This document shows positions 10,300 to 20,535 of a stretch of 64,000 bases of DNA, one piece after another. This DNA is from Heterohyrax brucei (Eukaryota; Chordata; Mammalia; Hyracoidea; Procaviidae). Made by a program: the position numbers and the translations under genes. Below the pieces are notes generated by a model. It was not told where the DNA came from and made no database searches. It saw nothing but the letters and a program-made list of their open reading frames with translations. The DNA lies in contig CM053140.1 in assembly GCA_028571685.1 (NCBI GenBank), forward strand, positions 60,890,201-60,954,200, written 5' to 3'. Positions within the stretch are counted from its first letter, which is position 1. Each line of letters starts with the position of its first letter.

Positions 10300-10495
10300 G
10301 GGCTGGGTGCTGCAAACCGTTTCCATGCTTGGCTGCTAACCAAAACCTGGGGGACTCCAGTCCACCCGGAGGTACCTTAGAAGAAAGGCCCAGTGATCTG
10401 CTTCTGAAAAATTAGCCAGTGAAAACGCTGTAGAGTACGGTTCTGTTCTAATGCACATGTGGTTGCCATGAGTCAGACTTGACCTAGCAGCAGCT
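10300..10495 (+). mobile_element. AfroSINE, long form (both units)
   Basis: Contains 'gatctgcttctgaaaaatta' and the tail 'catgagtcagacttgacc'. Partner at 22830-23010. Confidence 0.65.
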
Positions 10496-10524
10496 TGTAC
10501 TCATTTCTGAGTTTCTCAGAGGAA

Positions 10525-10690
10525 AGTAGACACTGTGCTGCCATAGTGGTTAAGTGCTAGGGCTGCTAACCAGCAGGTCAGTAGTTCAAATACACCAGGC
10601 ACTCCTTGCAAACTCAATGAGTCAATTCTGCCCAGTCACATAGGGCTGTCATGAATCAGAATCAACCCAACAGCAGTGGGTTTCTGTTGT
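10525..10690 (+). mobile_element. AfroSINE (both units)
   Basis: 'tgctgccatagtggttaag' head and 'gaatcagaatcaacccaacag' tail. Partner at 23040-23205. Confidence 0.8.
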
Positions 10691-11439
10691 TAGTATTTGT
10701 TTGTTCATTCATTCACTTTTGCTTGTTTTGAGAAAAATGATGTGAAGAGAGTAGCAGAGGTCGAGGGGGCAAATGTCTCCAGAGGGCAAGGGGGGCAGGG
10801 TTGCAAAGGCCGTCACTTTTCTGTAGACACCTGGGATGCTGTCTGCTTTGGTCCACATTAGGGTCAAACTGGAGCAGATGAGAATAACAATGAACTGGCT
10901 TTCCAACCAAGGGTATTTCAAGATCTGAGGATTCTCACTGACTTTCTCCCAAAGTTTTATTTGTTTGTTTGTTTTGCTATTTTGTAATAACTACTTTCAA
11001 CCCACCTGCCCAGCTTCCAACTCCCTCCCCTTTCTAATAACTCAACAGCAAGCCGAGATGTGCATTTTGAGTAAGGGCGGGACTCCTCAGCCAAAGACAG
11101 GGCTTCCCCAGCGTGGCCAGGCCTTTTCCTTCTCTGCATTGTGCACTTGCTGCCCTGTGTCTTCCATCACAATGTGGAGTGAGTGCTTACCACTGTTGGT
11201 GACTGTCCAGCAACAGAGACCCTTTCTTGTGATCACGAGCAACAGAACCCGAAAATGCCAGAGGTTCTCTTTCCCAGTCTCTTTTGCAGCTTGGGTGCAA
11301 TCATGAGATGAGGTTCCTCCAATCGGATGAGCCCACCTTTTAGGCTGACAGTTTTTCCACTTAAATTCGCCACAGCCAGTTTGTGTTGTGTCGGATAATG
11401 ACCCTGACTGATATGCTACAGTTTTGCCTATTCAAAAAT
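10691..11439. other. Duplicated non-repeat sequence, unit A
   Basis: Shared with 23206-23990 at about 90 %. Several short frames exist on both strands, none convincing. Confidence 0.5.
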
Positions 11440-11640
11440 CTCCCCCTTTTAGGGCCAAGTTAAAATACTGCCTCCTCCAAGAAGCCTTTCTGATTCTTAG
11501 AATCAGGAATGATTCCTCTCATCATTAAATTTTCTTTTATGGTGTTGTCATGTCGGATCCGACTCGACGGCACTTGGCATGGTGTTGTAGTCCCTTGAGG
11601 GAGTGATACAGCACAGTCATTTTCTGACAATTACAAGGAC
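11440..11640 (+). repeat. L2-like fragment, unit A
   Basis: 'gttaaaatactgcctcctcc' and 'aagaagcctttctgattc'; also present in unit B at 23995-24130. A 30-bp SINE tail is inserted in it. Confidence 0.5.
11549..11578 (+). mobile_element. 30-bp AfroSINE tail insertion, unit A
   Basis: Only the SINE 3' tail is present ('cggatccgactcgacggcac'), inside a perfect 10-bp duplication ATGGTGTTGT at 11539-11548 and 11579-11588. Unit B is empty at 24094-24104. Confidence 0.72.
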
Positions 11641-12163
11641 TGCCAATTAAGTTCTCAAACTCACCCTAGAAAAAGTACTACATATCTCATTGCTGAATAT
11701 CACCATGGTCACCTTCAAAGTACTTCCCTTGGGAAGCTACATACCGATGCCAGTACCTGGTCTACCTTTTAAAGCACTTTTGGAACTCTTTTTCTAGAAT
11801 GACCATCAGAGCTGTTGTCATACAAGGTTTGACAAATAAATCCATGAACTTAATTGTTCTAAGTGCTACATACCTCATTGCTGACTATCACTAAGGTCAC
11901 CCTGGAAGTACTCCTCTTGGGAAACTGTGCACCAACACTAGCCCCTAGGCTAACCCTCAAATCAGTTTTGGACCTCTTTCTGGAATGGCATTGCTCATGG
12001 TGGCAAAGTAGCAAGTTTGCAAATTTAATTGCATAGTTGTCAGAGAAGGAGTTTTTAGCCAGTAGCAGATAACTGTATTGGAACACCATCCCTACTCACC
12101 TGATCTGGCCCTCAGTGACTGTTTTCTTTACCCAGAAGATAAAGGAAATATTGAAAGAAGACT
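11625..12163 (+). mobile_element. Composite mariner element, unit A, left part
   Basis: The first ~195 bp (to about 11822) are an inverted copy of the mariner 3' end seen at 13375-13560, including the terminal repeat and the last codons of transposase. A second, similar inverted piece follows (about 11823-12025). After that comes sense transposase C-terminal sequence, with a recognisable catalytic-region motif HHPYSPDLALSDCF near 12088. The element is interrupted at 12164 by an L1. Confidence 0.7.
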
Positions 12164-13340
12164 TTTTTTTACTGTAAGTTATAGTGTAGAATCCAAATTA
12201 ATTTTGCATACCTGCCTACTTGAAACTCCATCTGCTCTCCCCACCCTGTGACAATACTTTCTTCCTTTTCAGTCTATACTTCTAGTAACCTCTTACCAAG
12301 CACCTGTCCCCTCCTTTTCACCCTATTCTCCCCCATCTAGAAAGAAACCAGTAGGACAGCCTCCTATAAATATATAAACCATAAGGTACACACACCACAA
12401 GCTCACACTGTGTTCCTGAGTCCAGTCCATTCTTGTCTGAAGAGTTGACCTCAGTACTGGTTTCGATCAGTGCCAGTAGCAAGTCTAGGGGTCACGGTCC
12501 CAGGGGATCCTCCAGGCTGTCAGACCATCAGTTCTGGTCTTTTAGTAGAGTTTTTGAACAGAAAACTTTTTTTTGTCATGTCTACATCAGGGACTCTATA
12601 TTGTGTTCCCATTACGGCTGCCTGTGGTGGTTAGCCAGCCACCATCTGGTTTCCTGGTTTCATGCTGATACAGTCTCCCATTCATATGGATCTTTCTGTC
12701 TCCTGGCCTCAGTTTTCCTTGTGTCTTTGATGTTCTCAGTTATCATCTGTTCCAGATGGTTTAGGACCATTCCATGTACCTCAGATGGCAGCTTGCTAGC
12801 TTTTAAGACTCCAGAAACCACTTGCCAACATAGGGTGCAGAAGATTCTCTTAGTAAAAACTAGTTATTCCAATTGACCTTGAAGTCCCCTGAAAACATGG
12901 CCCCCAGACTCCTATCCCTGCTACTCTGTCCTTTGAAATACTGGGTTGAGCTTAGAAAACCTTTCAGTTTATGGTGCAGTTCAGTTATACTGATCTGCTC
13001 TCTACTGCATGTTGTCCCTTGCTTCCCCTAACCAAATTCCTTTTGACTACCTATGAACATCCCTTTCCCTCCCTCCCCACCCTTGTAGCCATCAAAGTCT
13101 TTTCTTCTGTACATAAGTCCATTTTTAAGTCTTCATAGCAGAGGTCACATATATATGTATATGTAGATTGCTTTGGGATAAAATAGACATTTTCACAATG
13201 TTAAATCTTCCTATATATGAGTAAGGTAGATTTCTCCACTTACAGAAGTCTCTTCTGGCTTCTAGCTGTAGGGTTTTGTAACTTTCTCTATATAGTCTCT
13301 TCTCTGGTTAGATTTGCTCCTAGATATTTTATCTTGAAAG
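12164..13340 (-). mobile_element. L1 insertion, 5' truncated, specific to unit A
   Basis: It begins with a T-run (the poly(A) tail on the minus strand), followed by antisense L1 3' UTR and then antisense ORF2-like sequence near 13165-13335. There is an internal jump between these parts, so it may be rearranged. Flanking TTGAAAG-type repeats are consistent with a target-site duplication, and unit B shows the uninterrupted mariner at 24815-24830. Confidence 0.8.
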
Positions 13341-13565
13341 GAACCCATTTTGATGACATTCAGGACATCAAGGGTAATATGATGACAGCTCTGATGGCCA
13401 TTCCAAAAAAAGTTCCAAAATTGCTTTGAAGGGTGGACTAAGTGCTGTCATTGGCCCATAGCTTCCCCCGGGAATACTTCGCAGGTGACCATAGAGATAT
13501 TCAGCAGTGAGATATGTAACACTTCTTCTAGGATGAGTTTACAAACTTAATTCGCAGTCCCTGTA
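13341..13565 (+). mobile_element. Composite mariner element, unit A, right part
   Basis: This continues the element after the L1, with the C-terminal transposase stretch FDDIQDIKGNMMTALMAIPK and then the 3' terminal inverted repeat ending near TTCGCAGTCCCTGTA. Confidence 0.72.
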
Positions 13566-13780
13566 TTAAACTATTCTTTGTCTCTATTTTCTCATCTTCT
13601 GAAACGGGTTGATAATATCGCTATCTCAAAGGGCAATTTTAGGGTTAAGAGTGTTGGTATATATGTATGGGTAAAGCACTGGTCCAAAGTAAGCACTGCT
13701 CAGGTATTCCTATCACCTGTAGTTCCCTGAAGGACTCCCACCTTTTGTGATCTGACTTCTGTAAAGTGGCTCTTTAGGGA

Positions 13781-13930
13781 TGTCTTAGTCATCTAGTGCT
13801 TCTATAACATCAATAATGCAAGTCGATGGCTTTAACAAAGAGAAATGTATTCTCTCACAGTCCAGTAGGCTACGAGTCCAAATTCAGGGCATCAGACCTA
13901 GGGGAAGGCTTTCTCTGCTAGCTCTGGAGA
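13781..13930 (-). mobile_element. Chimeric, truncated MaLR-like LTR at the duplication junction
   Basis: Only the first 150 bp of the LTR remain. The sequence to its left, including the AGGGA just before TGTCTTAG, matches the left flank of the 25275 LTR. Its right-hand part (a 'gacctagggg' variant) and everything after it match the 333 LTR and its downstream sequence. A deletion relative to unit A removed the rest of the LTR and the following ~110 bp (about 490-925 of A). Confidence 0.75.
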
Positions 13931-13944
13931 AAGCCCAACAGGGT

Positions 13945-14160
13945 ATGTGTTGGATCGAAAAACAGAGTGGTTCACACCTAGACTCACTACGTGGTTTCAA
14001 ATCTCAGCTCCATCACTTACCAACTGTGTAACCCCCACCTAAAGACCAGATATGCAACCCCTCATGTCCCTCAGTTTCCTCTACTATAACAGGGAACAGT
14101 TCCTGCATCATGGGGTGGTTGTGTGGATGAGATAAACTAGTAAGTGCGGTCTTTAAAACT
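13945..14160 (+). repeat. MIR, unit B
   Basis: Partner of 930-1135. Confidence 0.72.
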
Positions 14161-14574
14161 GTGCCTCTGTATGGACAGCATCTTGTGTATTTTTGCTGCT
14201 TTTGTTAATCCTGTGGCCTGGGGTGGGTAGAGGGAAGGCTGAGTAGGAATTCTGGCCACCACTGGGCCCCTGCTGTTTTACCTGCTGGTAACAAGAACCC
14301 CAGTTCTAACAGGCAGGGGTGGGTAACCAGTAAGCAAAGCACATATGAGCTTACTTGTGCTTACTTGCTAATCTGTAGTAAACGGTTTCACCAGGACATC
14401 TAACAACAACCACGTCAATGATCAGGTTCCCACTGTGGGCACCTGGAGCCAAATTCAGATCAGATGCCAGTGAGAGACGGTGTCAGTCACACCTCAGAAT
14501 CATCCCATCAGGCCTATCTCTGACTTTCTCACCCTTAGTCAGTGACTCTTACCACTTAGGGCTTCCCTGGCATA

Positions 14575-14735
14575 TGGAAGAACTCATTGCAGTCAAGTCA
14601 GTTCTGATTCATAGTGACCTTATAGGACAGGGTAATGACCACATAACATTTCCAAGGAGCATCTGATGGATTTGACTTGTGGCCCTTTTTTGAGTAGCAG
14701 CTGTAGCTCTTAACCACTAGGCAACCAAGGTTTCC
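14575..14735 (-). mobile_element. AfroSINE, antisense (both units)
   Basis: Orthologous position to 1587-1746, ending 'cttaaccactaggcaacc'. Confidence 0.75.
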
Positions 14736-15827
14736 TGTATATGGAAAGTGCTCAGAAAAAAAGAGATACAGGTGTGCAAGGTAGGAAGCTGTCAATATCA
14801 GCAGCAACTGCTCACTGAACCTGAAGGTGAGTCAAGGAGACATGAGTGGATTGTCAACAATGTCTGCTACTCTGATCTTGACCTCTGAGCTCCATTTCTG
14901 TGAAATAAACCAGATGTCTCAGACCTTGGACCCTGTGACTACAATTACTCTGAATGACAATACATGGCAAGTGCAGCATCCATTGGCAATTAGACCCCTA
15001 AAATCCTTTCCAGCCTGAAAATTCAGTATTCTCACCAGTGTCCGCTGAGGTAACTGTCATCTATACTTGCCATGTGACACTCTGCCTTGTGTCTCTGGGC
15101 TTTGTGTCTCTTTCCCTTTGCTACATGGTCCACATTCCTGAGGTGACTCAGAGAGGCTTCCCTTAGACCCCTGCTCAATCCCTAAACCTCTATGTTTTCG
15201 CCAGTTACAGAACTACCCTGCCTGGCACACAGAGGCTTCAAATCAACGCTGGAAAGGTATATGAAGAGTCTAGATAAACAGGCCAGACCCTTGCAGGTTC
15301 ACATCTGCAAACAGGGGTAAGCATCCCGCCTCACCTCCAGCTCATGAGGGCTTGGAGGATCCAGCAAGATGGTGCATGTAGAGAGCTGGGCCAGCATCAG
15401 TTGCTCCAGTATCAAGGGAGTAAGGCCCTTGGAGCTTACACCACACTTCACAGCTCCGAAAGCGACTCCTGAAGGAGGTGGGGCTGTGCAGAAACCATCT
15501 GGTGCTTCTGCTGCCTGGTTGGTCCCTGGGGGGCTGGGAAGTGTCAGCTGTGTGTAGGACTGAACCACTCCAACCTGTCACAACACAAGGAGTGGCACCT
15601 TGTCAGCTGTATGAACCACAAACCTCCCAGCTCACAGAAACCTTTTCCTCCAAATTCACCAGTAGTTGTGAGTAGATCAGGATGGGAGCTGGCATCCTAC
15701 AGCCCTGGGAGACCTCAATCCATGCTTCTGCCCTCCGGGTCTGTGCTGAGGCTGAAGCTGAAGCTGGTGTTTCCATGTGGGCAAGAAGGGAACAAAAGTG
15801 GTATGGTGGGTAACAGTAGGTAGGATT
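14736..15827. other. Duplicated non-repeat sequence, unit B
   Basis: Partner of 1747-2827; see the near-identical block at 15300-15740. Confidence 0.5.
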
Positions 15828-15950
15828 GTGTGCTGAAGTCAGACTGCCTGCATTCTAGTCATATTTCTGTCCCCTTAGACCCCGGATTCTAACACCTCTA
15901 AGCCTCTTCCTTGGTAGCAAGCTGAAGACAATACATAATAAAATAAAATA
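15828..15950 (+). repeat. MIR fragment, unit B
   Basis: Partner of 2828-2948. Confidence 0.5.
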
Positions 15951-15956
15951 CATAAC

Positions 15957-16120
15957 CTGGGAAACCCTGGTGGTGTGGTGGGTTAAGCGCTACCACTGCT
16001 AACCAAAAAGTCAGCAGTTGAAATCCACCAGGAGCTCCTTGAATACTCTATGGGGCAGTTCTACCCTGGCCTCTAGGGTTGACATGGGTCGGATCCGACT
16101 CGACGGCACTGGGTTGGATA
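15957..16120 (+). mobile_element. AfroSINE specific to unit B
   Basis: Well-preserved copy from 'gggaaaccctggtggtgtgg' to 'gactcgacggcactggg'. Unit A (2945-3040) has unrelated sequence instead, so this site has also lost or gained DNA. Confidence 0.82.
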
Positions 16121-16389
16121 GTTATGAGATGTAATCAATCTTTCTCTAGGGTTATACAGAATGTAGAGCTCCTAGAAGGTACCAAGCAGTCACCTCCACC
16201 TTTGTGACACACCATTCCCACTACCTGGAACAGCAATCCTTCCCTTTTGTGGATCAGTCAGTTAATCTTCAGCCCTCAGCTTGTATACCAGCTCTTCTAG
16301 GAAGCCACACTGGGCCCTCAAAACCCCCTCTTGGCTGCAAAAACACACCCAAGGCTCCACGTATCATTACACCAACAGCAGAAAGTATT

Positions 16390-16570
16390 CTTTTTACTGC
16401 TAACCAGGAAGCTGGACATTTGAATCTAGCAGCTGCTCCACTGTAGAAAAACTTGGCAATCTGCTCCTGTAAAAATTACAGCCTAGGGAACCCTAGGGGG
16501 CAGTTCTACTCTGTCCTGTAGGGGTCACTGTGAGTGAGGATCGACTCAAGGGCACGTGTAACAACAGCAT
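16390..16570 (+). mobile_element. AfroSINE, long form (both units)
   Basis: Partner of 3325-3512, with tail 'gtgaggatcgactcaagggca'. Confidence 0.65.
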
Positions 16571-17144
16571 ATATCAGGCACTGTTCTAGGAGCTGGGAAT
16601 TCAGCATTAAGCAGGAAATCCTGCCCTCATAGAGCTGCTCTATTCTGTTGTATACTCCTCACATGAATGCCTCCCCTCCATACTGCTGTTTGAGGTCTGG
16701 GAGTCTGACCGCTCCCCTCTGATACAGCAGTGTGCCTGGCACATAAGAAGTGCGTGTTTATTGAGTGAACAAATGGAGTCCTATCACTCTGTAGGTTTCT
16801 GAATCATTTGCCTGACTCAGCCCCAGGAAACTTACACTTCCAGAATATTCATGCTGCTAACATTAGAGAAGGGCGACGAGAAACCGAGGCTCAGAGAAGG
16901 GAGTGAGCAGCATAGCTGAGACTGGGACACAGGAATTCTAATTGTCAGGGAGGTGCTTCTGTAGAATCCTGATCACCACTGTGACTGCAACAGCAGCAGC
17001 AAGGCTGATGTTGCAGAAAAGCAGCAGATTTATCAGATGGTGAAGATGATGTGTTTTCCCTTAAACAATAATAACTGGACAAGATACACAGGTGTTTGTA
17101 AATGTGTTAAAAATGCATTACCAGCACATAAAGAGGCTTAAATG
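16571..17144. other. Duplicated non-repeat sequence, unit B
   Basis: Partner of 3513-4077, no gene seen. Confidence 0.5.
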
Positions 17145-17312
17145 GGGGAAACCCTGGTGGTTTAGTGGTTAGGTCTCACAGCTGCTAGTCAGAAGTTTAG
17201 CAGTTCAAATCTACCAGGTGCTCCTTGGAAACTCCACGGGGCAAGTCCTACTCTGTCTATATGATCTTTATGATTGAGAATCAACTTGATGACAGTAGGT
17301 TTGTTTTTTAAA
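17145..17312 (+). mobile_element. AfroSINE (both units)
   Basis: Partner of 4078-4248. Confidence 0.85.
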
Positions 17313-17774
17313 AACATTATTATTATTATTGGCTCCAAATTACCAGTCAGTGCTGTGGCTAATTCTTATGATGTTTTTCATACTTGAGACATAATCAGCA
17401 CCCACCCTGGTTACACCTAACGGGAAATCACACATGTTAAGGAAAATAAACCCACCAGAAAAATGATTTCAACACCCGACTGTGTCTTCTTGAAACTTCC
17501 AGTGTGGTCAGTACACAAGTGCAAATGTGACCAGGACATTCAGCCAAGAGGCTGATAAGAGTTTTGGTTTTTTCATGGTGAGCAGTGTCCCCACATAGTG
17601 GGTGGCCAAGTCTATGTCAGGACTGCAATGGCAGTCAAGAGGCCCACCCAGCCCCACCCCCATCTCATGACATTACAATCACTATTGTAATGCACTTGTG
17701 CCAGGGAAAGTGCCATTGGCTCTGGTATCCCTGACCACCCTTTCCATCTTACAGATGAGGAAATTAAGGCACAA

Positions 17775-17905
17775 AAAATATTATCTCAAGTCGATTCCAA
17801 TTCATAGCTACCCCACAGACAGAGAAGAACTGGCCCATAGAGTTTCCAAGGAGCACCTGGCGGACTGGAACTACTGACCTTTCAGTTAGTTCAGCAGTTT
17901 GGTTT
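17775..17905 (-). mobile_element. AfroSINE, antisense (both units)
   Basis: A decayed partner of 4715-4880 with its tRNA-like end shortened. Confidence 0.72.
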
Positions 17906-18349
17906 CCAAGGCACAGAAGACTGCAGTAACACACACACATACACCCACACATGGAAAGCTCCAGATGCTTGAGCTGAGGCTGTTGGACTGTTCCTGATGT
18001 TGAACCAGCATGTGCCCTGACATGCAGACCCCACTCCAGCTGGTCCATCTAAGCTGTTTCCAAGCTTCTCTGGAAGTGTGAGTGCTAAAAAGTACATGCA
18101 CCCTCGTGTCAGAGAGGCCTGGCTCGTACCACCTAGGAAGCCTTGGGGAGTGGCTTACCCTGCCATATCTGTCTGGCACTATGGTGACTAAAAATGCCTC
18201 ATACAGAACAGAACAATCCTTATCTGCAGCCCTTTGCTCTCCCAGACTCTGCAATCCTTATCTGCAGCCCTCCAAGACAGGCATCGGGCCTCAGGGATCT
18301 GGTCATGGGCCAAATGAAATGAGAAAGCCTGACAGAAATTAAGGAGTGA

Positions 18350-18560
18350 TTCACATCCACATATTTATTTACTTGAGTACCAACTAGGTGCCAGGAGGTT
18401 CTAGGTACTCAGCCTGTGTTATCTTAATCTTCACAACAGCCCCACAAGCTAAGTACCATTGTTATGCTATAAGAGAACAGTGAAGTGACTTCCCCAAGGT
18501 TGTCTGCTAATACTTAGTGGAGCAAGAACTTGAACCCAGGACTGTGAGGCTCAGAAGACC
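18350..18560 (-). repeat. MIR, unit B
   Basis: Partner of 5395-5605. Confidence 0.72.
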
Positions 18561-19127
18561 TATGCTCTTAACAATTTCACTAAGACCTATGTTCTTAACT
18601 ATTCCACTTGGCTTTCTGAATTGACCTGAGCCTAGTACCTGAAATTCCACCACCCATACCTCTGAGGTAAGAAGTGTGAAAATGCCTACACAATGCCTGG
18701 GACTTCAGAAAGCCAAAGATTGGAGCCATGAGTACAGAGCCTTGTGAGCAAGCAGCACAACCATATGACGTGCTTGGATGCCCCTCTGAGACCTGGGGAG
18801 CCACCTGGCCAAAGCAGCCACTGTCCAATGCCTGCTCCTGGCCCCTCAGTGCTCACCCATGCTTTTGCTTATCAAAACAAAGGTTTCAGGCCAAACTCTG
18901 ACTAGAGATATACATAGAATCTTTCTCTGAGAGAAGAGATATCCCAGAGAGCGCTTACGCAAAGAAAAGCATCATCTTGTCTTCACAGGAGACTGAGACA
19001 GATTGGTAAACCTCTGAGAAGGCACAGCTCTATCCAGCCATTCTTAGAAAGAAGCAGGTTAACATCAGCTGAAGTCACTGAACTTCTGTTGTCTTTGGAA
19101 TTAAGGTTCTCTGGAGTCAGGGTACAT
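18561..19127. other. Duplicated non-repeat sequence, unit B
   Basis: Partner of 5606-6184. It holds the empty site for the unit A LTR at its right end. Confidence 0.5.
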
Positions 19128-19151
19128 GTGGTAACTGATGAATTTGACACT

Positions 19152-19352
19152 TTCATTGGGTGGAAAGGGGTACCTGGGTGGTATAAACAGCTAAGAACTC
19201 AGCTACTAATCTAAAGGTTGGAGGTTAGAATCCACCCAGAGACGCCTTGGAAGAAAGATGGAGATCTGAGCCCACTGAAAACTCTATGAGGTGCAAGTTC
19301 TACTCTGAAACTCATGAGGTAACCATGAGTTATAACTGACTCCATGGCAATG
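19152..19352 (+). mobile_element. AfroSINE, long form (both units)
   Basis: Partner of 6727-6928. The tail reads as a T-run here, so no AATAAA is formed. Confidence 0.7.
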
Positions 19353-19359
19353 GGTTTTT

Positions 19360-20115
19360 TTAGTTGGGTGGGAATGTGTGATGGGAAATGTCTACTATTT
19401 GTCTTTATAAGTGTATAAGCATGAGTCGGATCCAACTCCGCGGCACTTGGCGGGCTTGGCAAGCAAAATTTACTCATCACACTTGAATTTGGGGTAGATT
19501 TTAATCCATCATCACCTTGACATAGGTCAATGACTACCAAGTCAAATGCAAAGTTAAATCCAAAGCCCCAGAGGAAAGAGTTCTGTTCCCAAGATGATCG
19601 TATATGCTTAACAATGTGAAGATATAGAACATAGCAACATTAAAATTAGTACTGATTTACACTAAATACCTAGAGGCTCCTTTTAACTTGCATGAAAAAA
19701 GAATCAGGGAAGCTTTTGTCAGTTATGTAATCATTTTATGGCCTTCTAGATTCAACAAACCAAAGAGAAAACCAACTCTCCATTCCCCATTCCATCAGTT
19801 TTAGGTCAAAGTGAGGTCTTTTCTTAGGGTCAAGGTAGATTTAAAAGTTCATATTTCTTTAATGAAATCATATCTTTAACACTGGATGTTGTCTCCAGTC
19901 CTGTGCATGAAGTTCCAGTAGATTTAATATTGGTATTATTTAAAGTCCAGTCAAACCCTTCAGATGCTCTTCAGATCAGTCAAATTTGGGATTCTCGACA
20001 TCTTCATCTCGATGAAGACCTCTTGTTTTTCCTTAGGTCGCCAGACCTCTAGAAGCCATCTGTGTTTTCTTTTAGAAACAGCACAGTAGTGAAGGTAGCT
20101 CTTGGCTTAAGTCTG
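19360..20115 (-). other. CD24-derived 3' UTR sequence of copy B
   Basis: This matches the copy A 3' UTR without the internal AfroSINE. A 39-bp AfroSINE tail insertion at 19422-19460 interrupts it. The two AATAAA signals noted in copy A are changed here, so polyadenylation may differ. No other canonical signal stood out. Confidence 0.62.
19422..19460 (+). mobile_element. 39-bp AfroSINE tail insertion, unit B
   Basis: SINE tail 'gagtcggatccaactccgcgg' flanked by AAGCA at 19417-19421 and 19461-19465. Unit A is empty at about 6987-6991. Confidence 0.62.
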
Positions 20116-20316
20116 TTAATAAAAGAGACGGAAGAGAAAGGAGAGTGCAATCACCAGGACGCTGACTGTAGACTGCAGAGCACTGTCACCTCCGTTGGCT
20201 TGAGTGGGAGTGGGAGCTGGTGTAACTAGCTTTGAATGAACTTCAGTAGGTAGGAGCAATGCTAGAATCAGCAGCGCCAGCGCCAGCCCCAGCCCAACCA
20301 GCATCCCCCGGCCCAT
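20116..20316 (-). CDS. CD24-like GPI-anchored small glycoprotein, copy B
   Basis: This is the paralogue of the 7843-8022 gene and predicts 66 residues. The signal peptide (about 1-28) starts [16 protein letters not shown] and ends LLLPTEVHS, two residues longer than in A. The mature core, starting KLVTPAPTPTQ and running through NGGDS, is unlike that of A. It is rich in T and P, so O-glycosylation is plausible, and has a GG pair next to the ALQST tail where CD24 has its GPI site. No N-x-S/T sequon is present. The tail is 21 residues, 14 of them identical to A, with mainly hydrophobic replacements. The ATG at 20316 is chosen over an upstream in-frame ATG at 20340 because it aligns with A and CD24 and has a G at -3 and +4. 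The frame is intact and ends in TAA. Origin by duplication of an already intronless copy is inferred. Confidence 0.85.
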   Translation of the reverse strand: MGRGMLVGLGLALALLILALLLPTEVHSKLVTPAPTPTQANGGDSALQSTVSVLVIALSFLFRLFY

Positions 20317-20394
20317 GTCCGCTCTGCTGTTGCTCCACACATCAGGCCCACTGCTCTGCGGGCGGGAGGAGCATTTGGCTCCCGGGCAGGGACA

Positions 20395-20535
20395 AGTAAA
20401 CCGAGCGCAGCTGTGATAACCGCCTTATATACCAACGGGTCCACACTGACCCAATTGCTAACTACGCTGTGACGTCATAATGCCCGCCCACTTTGCCGCT
20501 CACTTGCCCCGCTTGCCCGGTCCGATAGCTTATTT
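20395..20535 (-). promoter_or_regulatory. Putative promoter of CD24-like copy B (TATA, CRE)
   Basis: The CRE TGACGTCA (20470-20477) and a TATA box, TATATAAGG on the minus strand (20424-20433), are retained at about the same spacing as in copy A, although the surrounding sequence differs by roughly 20 %. The distal CCAAT and adjacent GC box of A are damaged here: CCAAT reads CCGAT near 20522, and the GC box reads GCCCGGTC. Another CCCGCC motif near 20483 remains. Confidence 0.5.

Larger units (their letters stand above)
333..13780 (+). repeat. Tandem segmental duplication, unit A
   Basis: The sequence here recurs in the same order and orientation at 13781-25274. Matching landmarks include 1388 with 14418, 2304 with 15299, 5750 with 18710, 7843 with 20116, 8688 with 20972, and 11640 with 24195. 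By eye most of the unit is about 88-90 % identical to its partner, with patches near 97-98 %. Unit A is longer because it carries its own insertions: a solo LTR at 6190, AfroSINEs at 7188 and 9645, and an L1 at 12164. It also keeps about 430 bp that unit B lost next to the boundary LTR. Confidence 0.93.

Noticed and set aside
12433-12876. 147-codon plus frame
   Set aside because: It reads the antisense strand of an L1 3' UTR.
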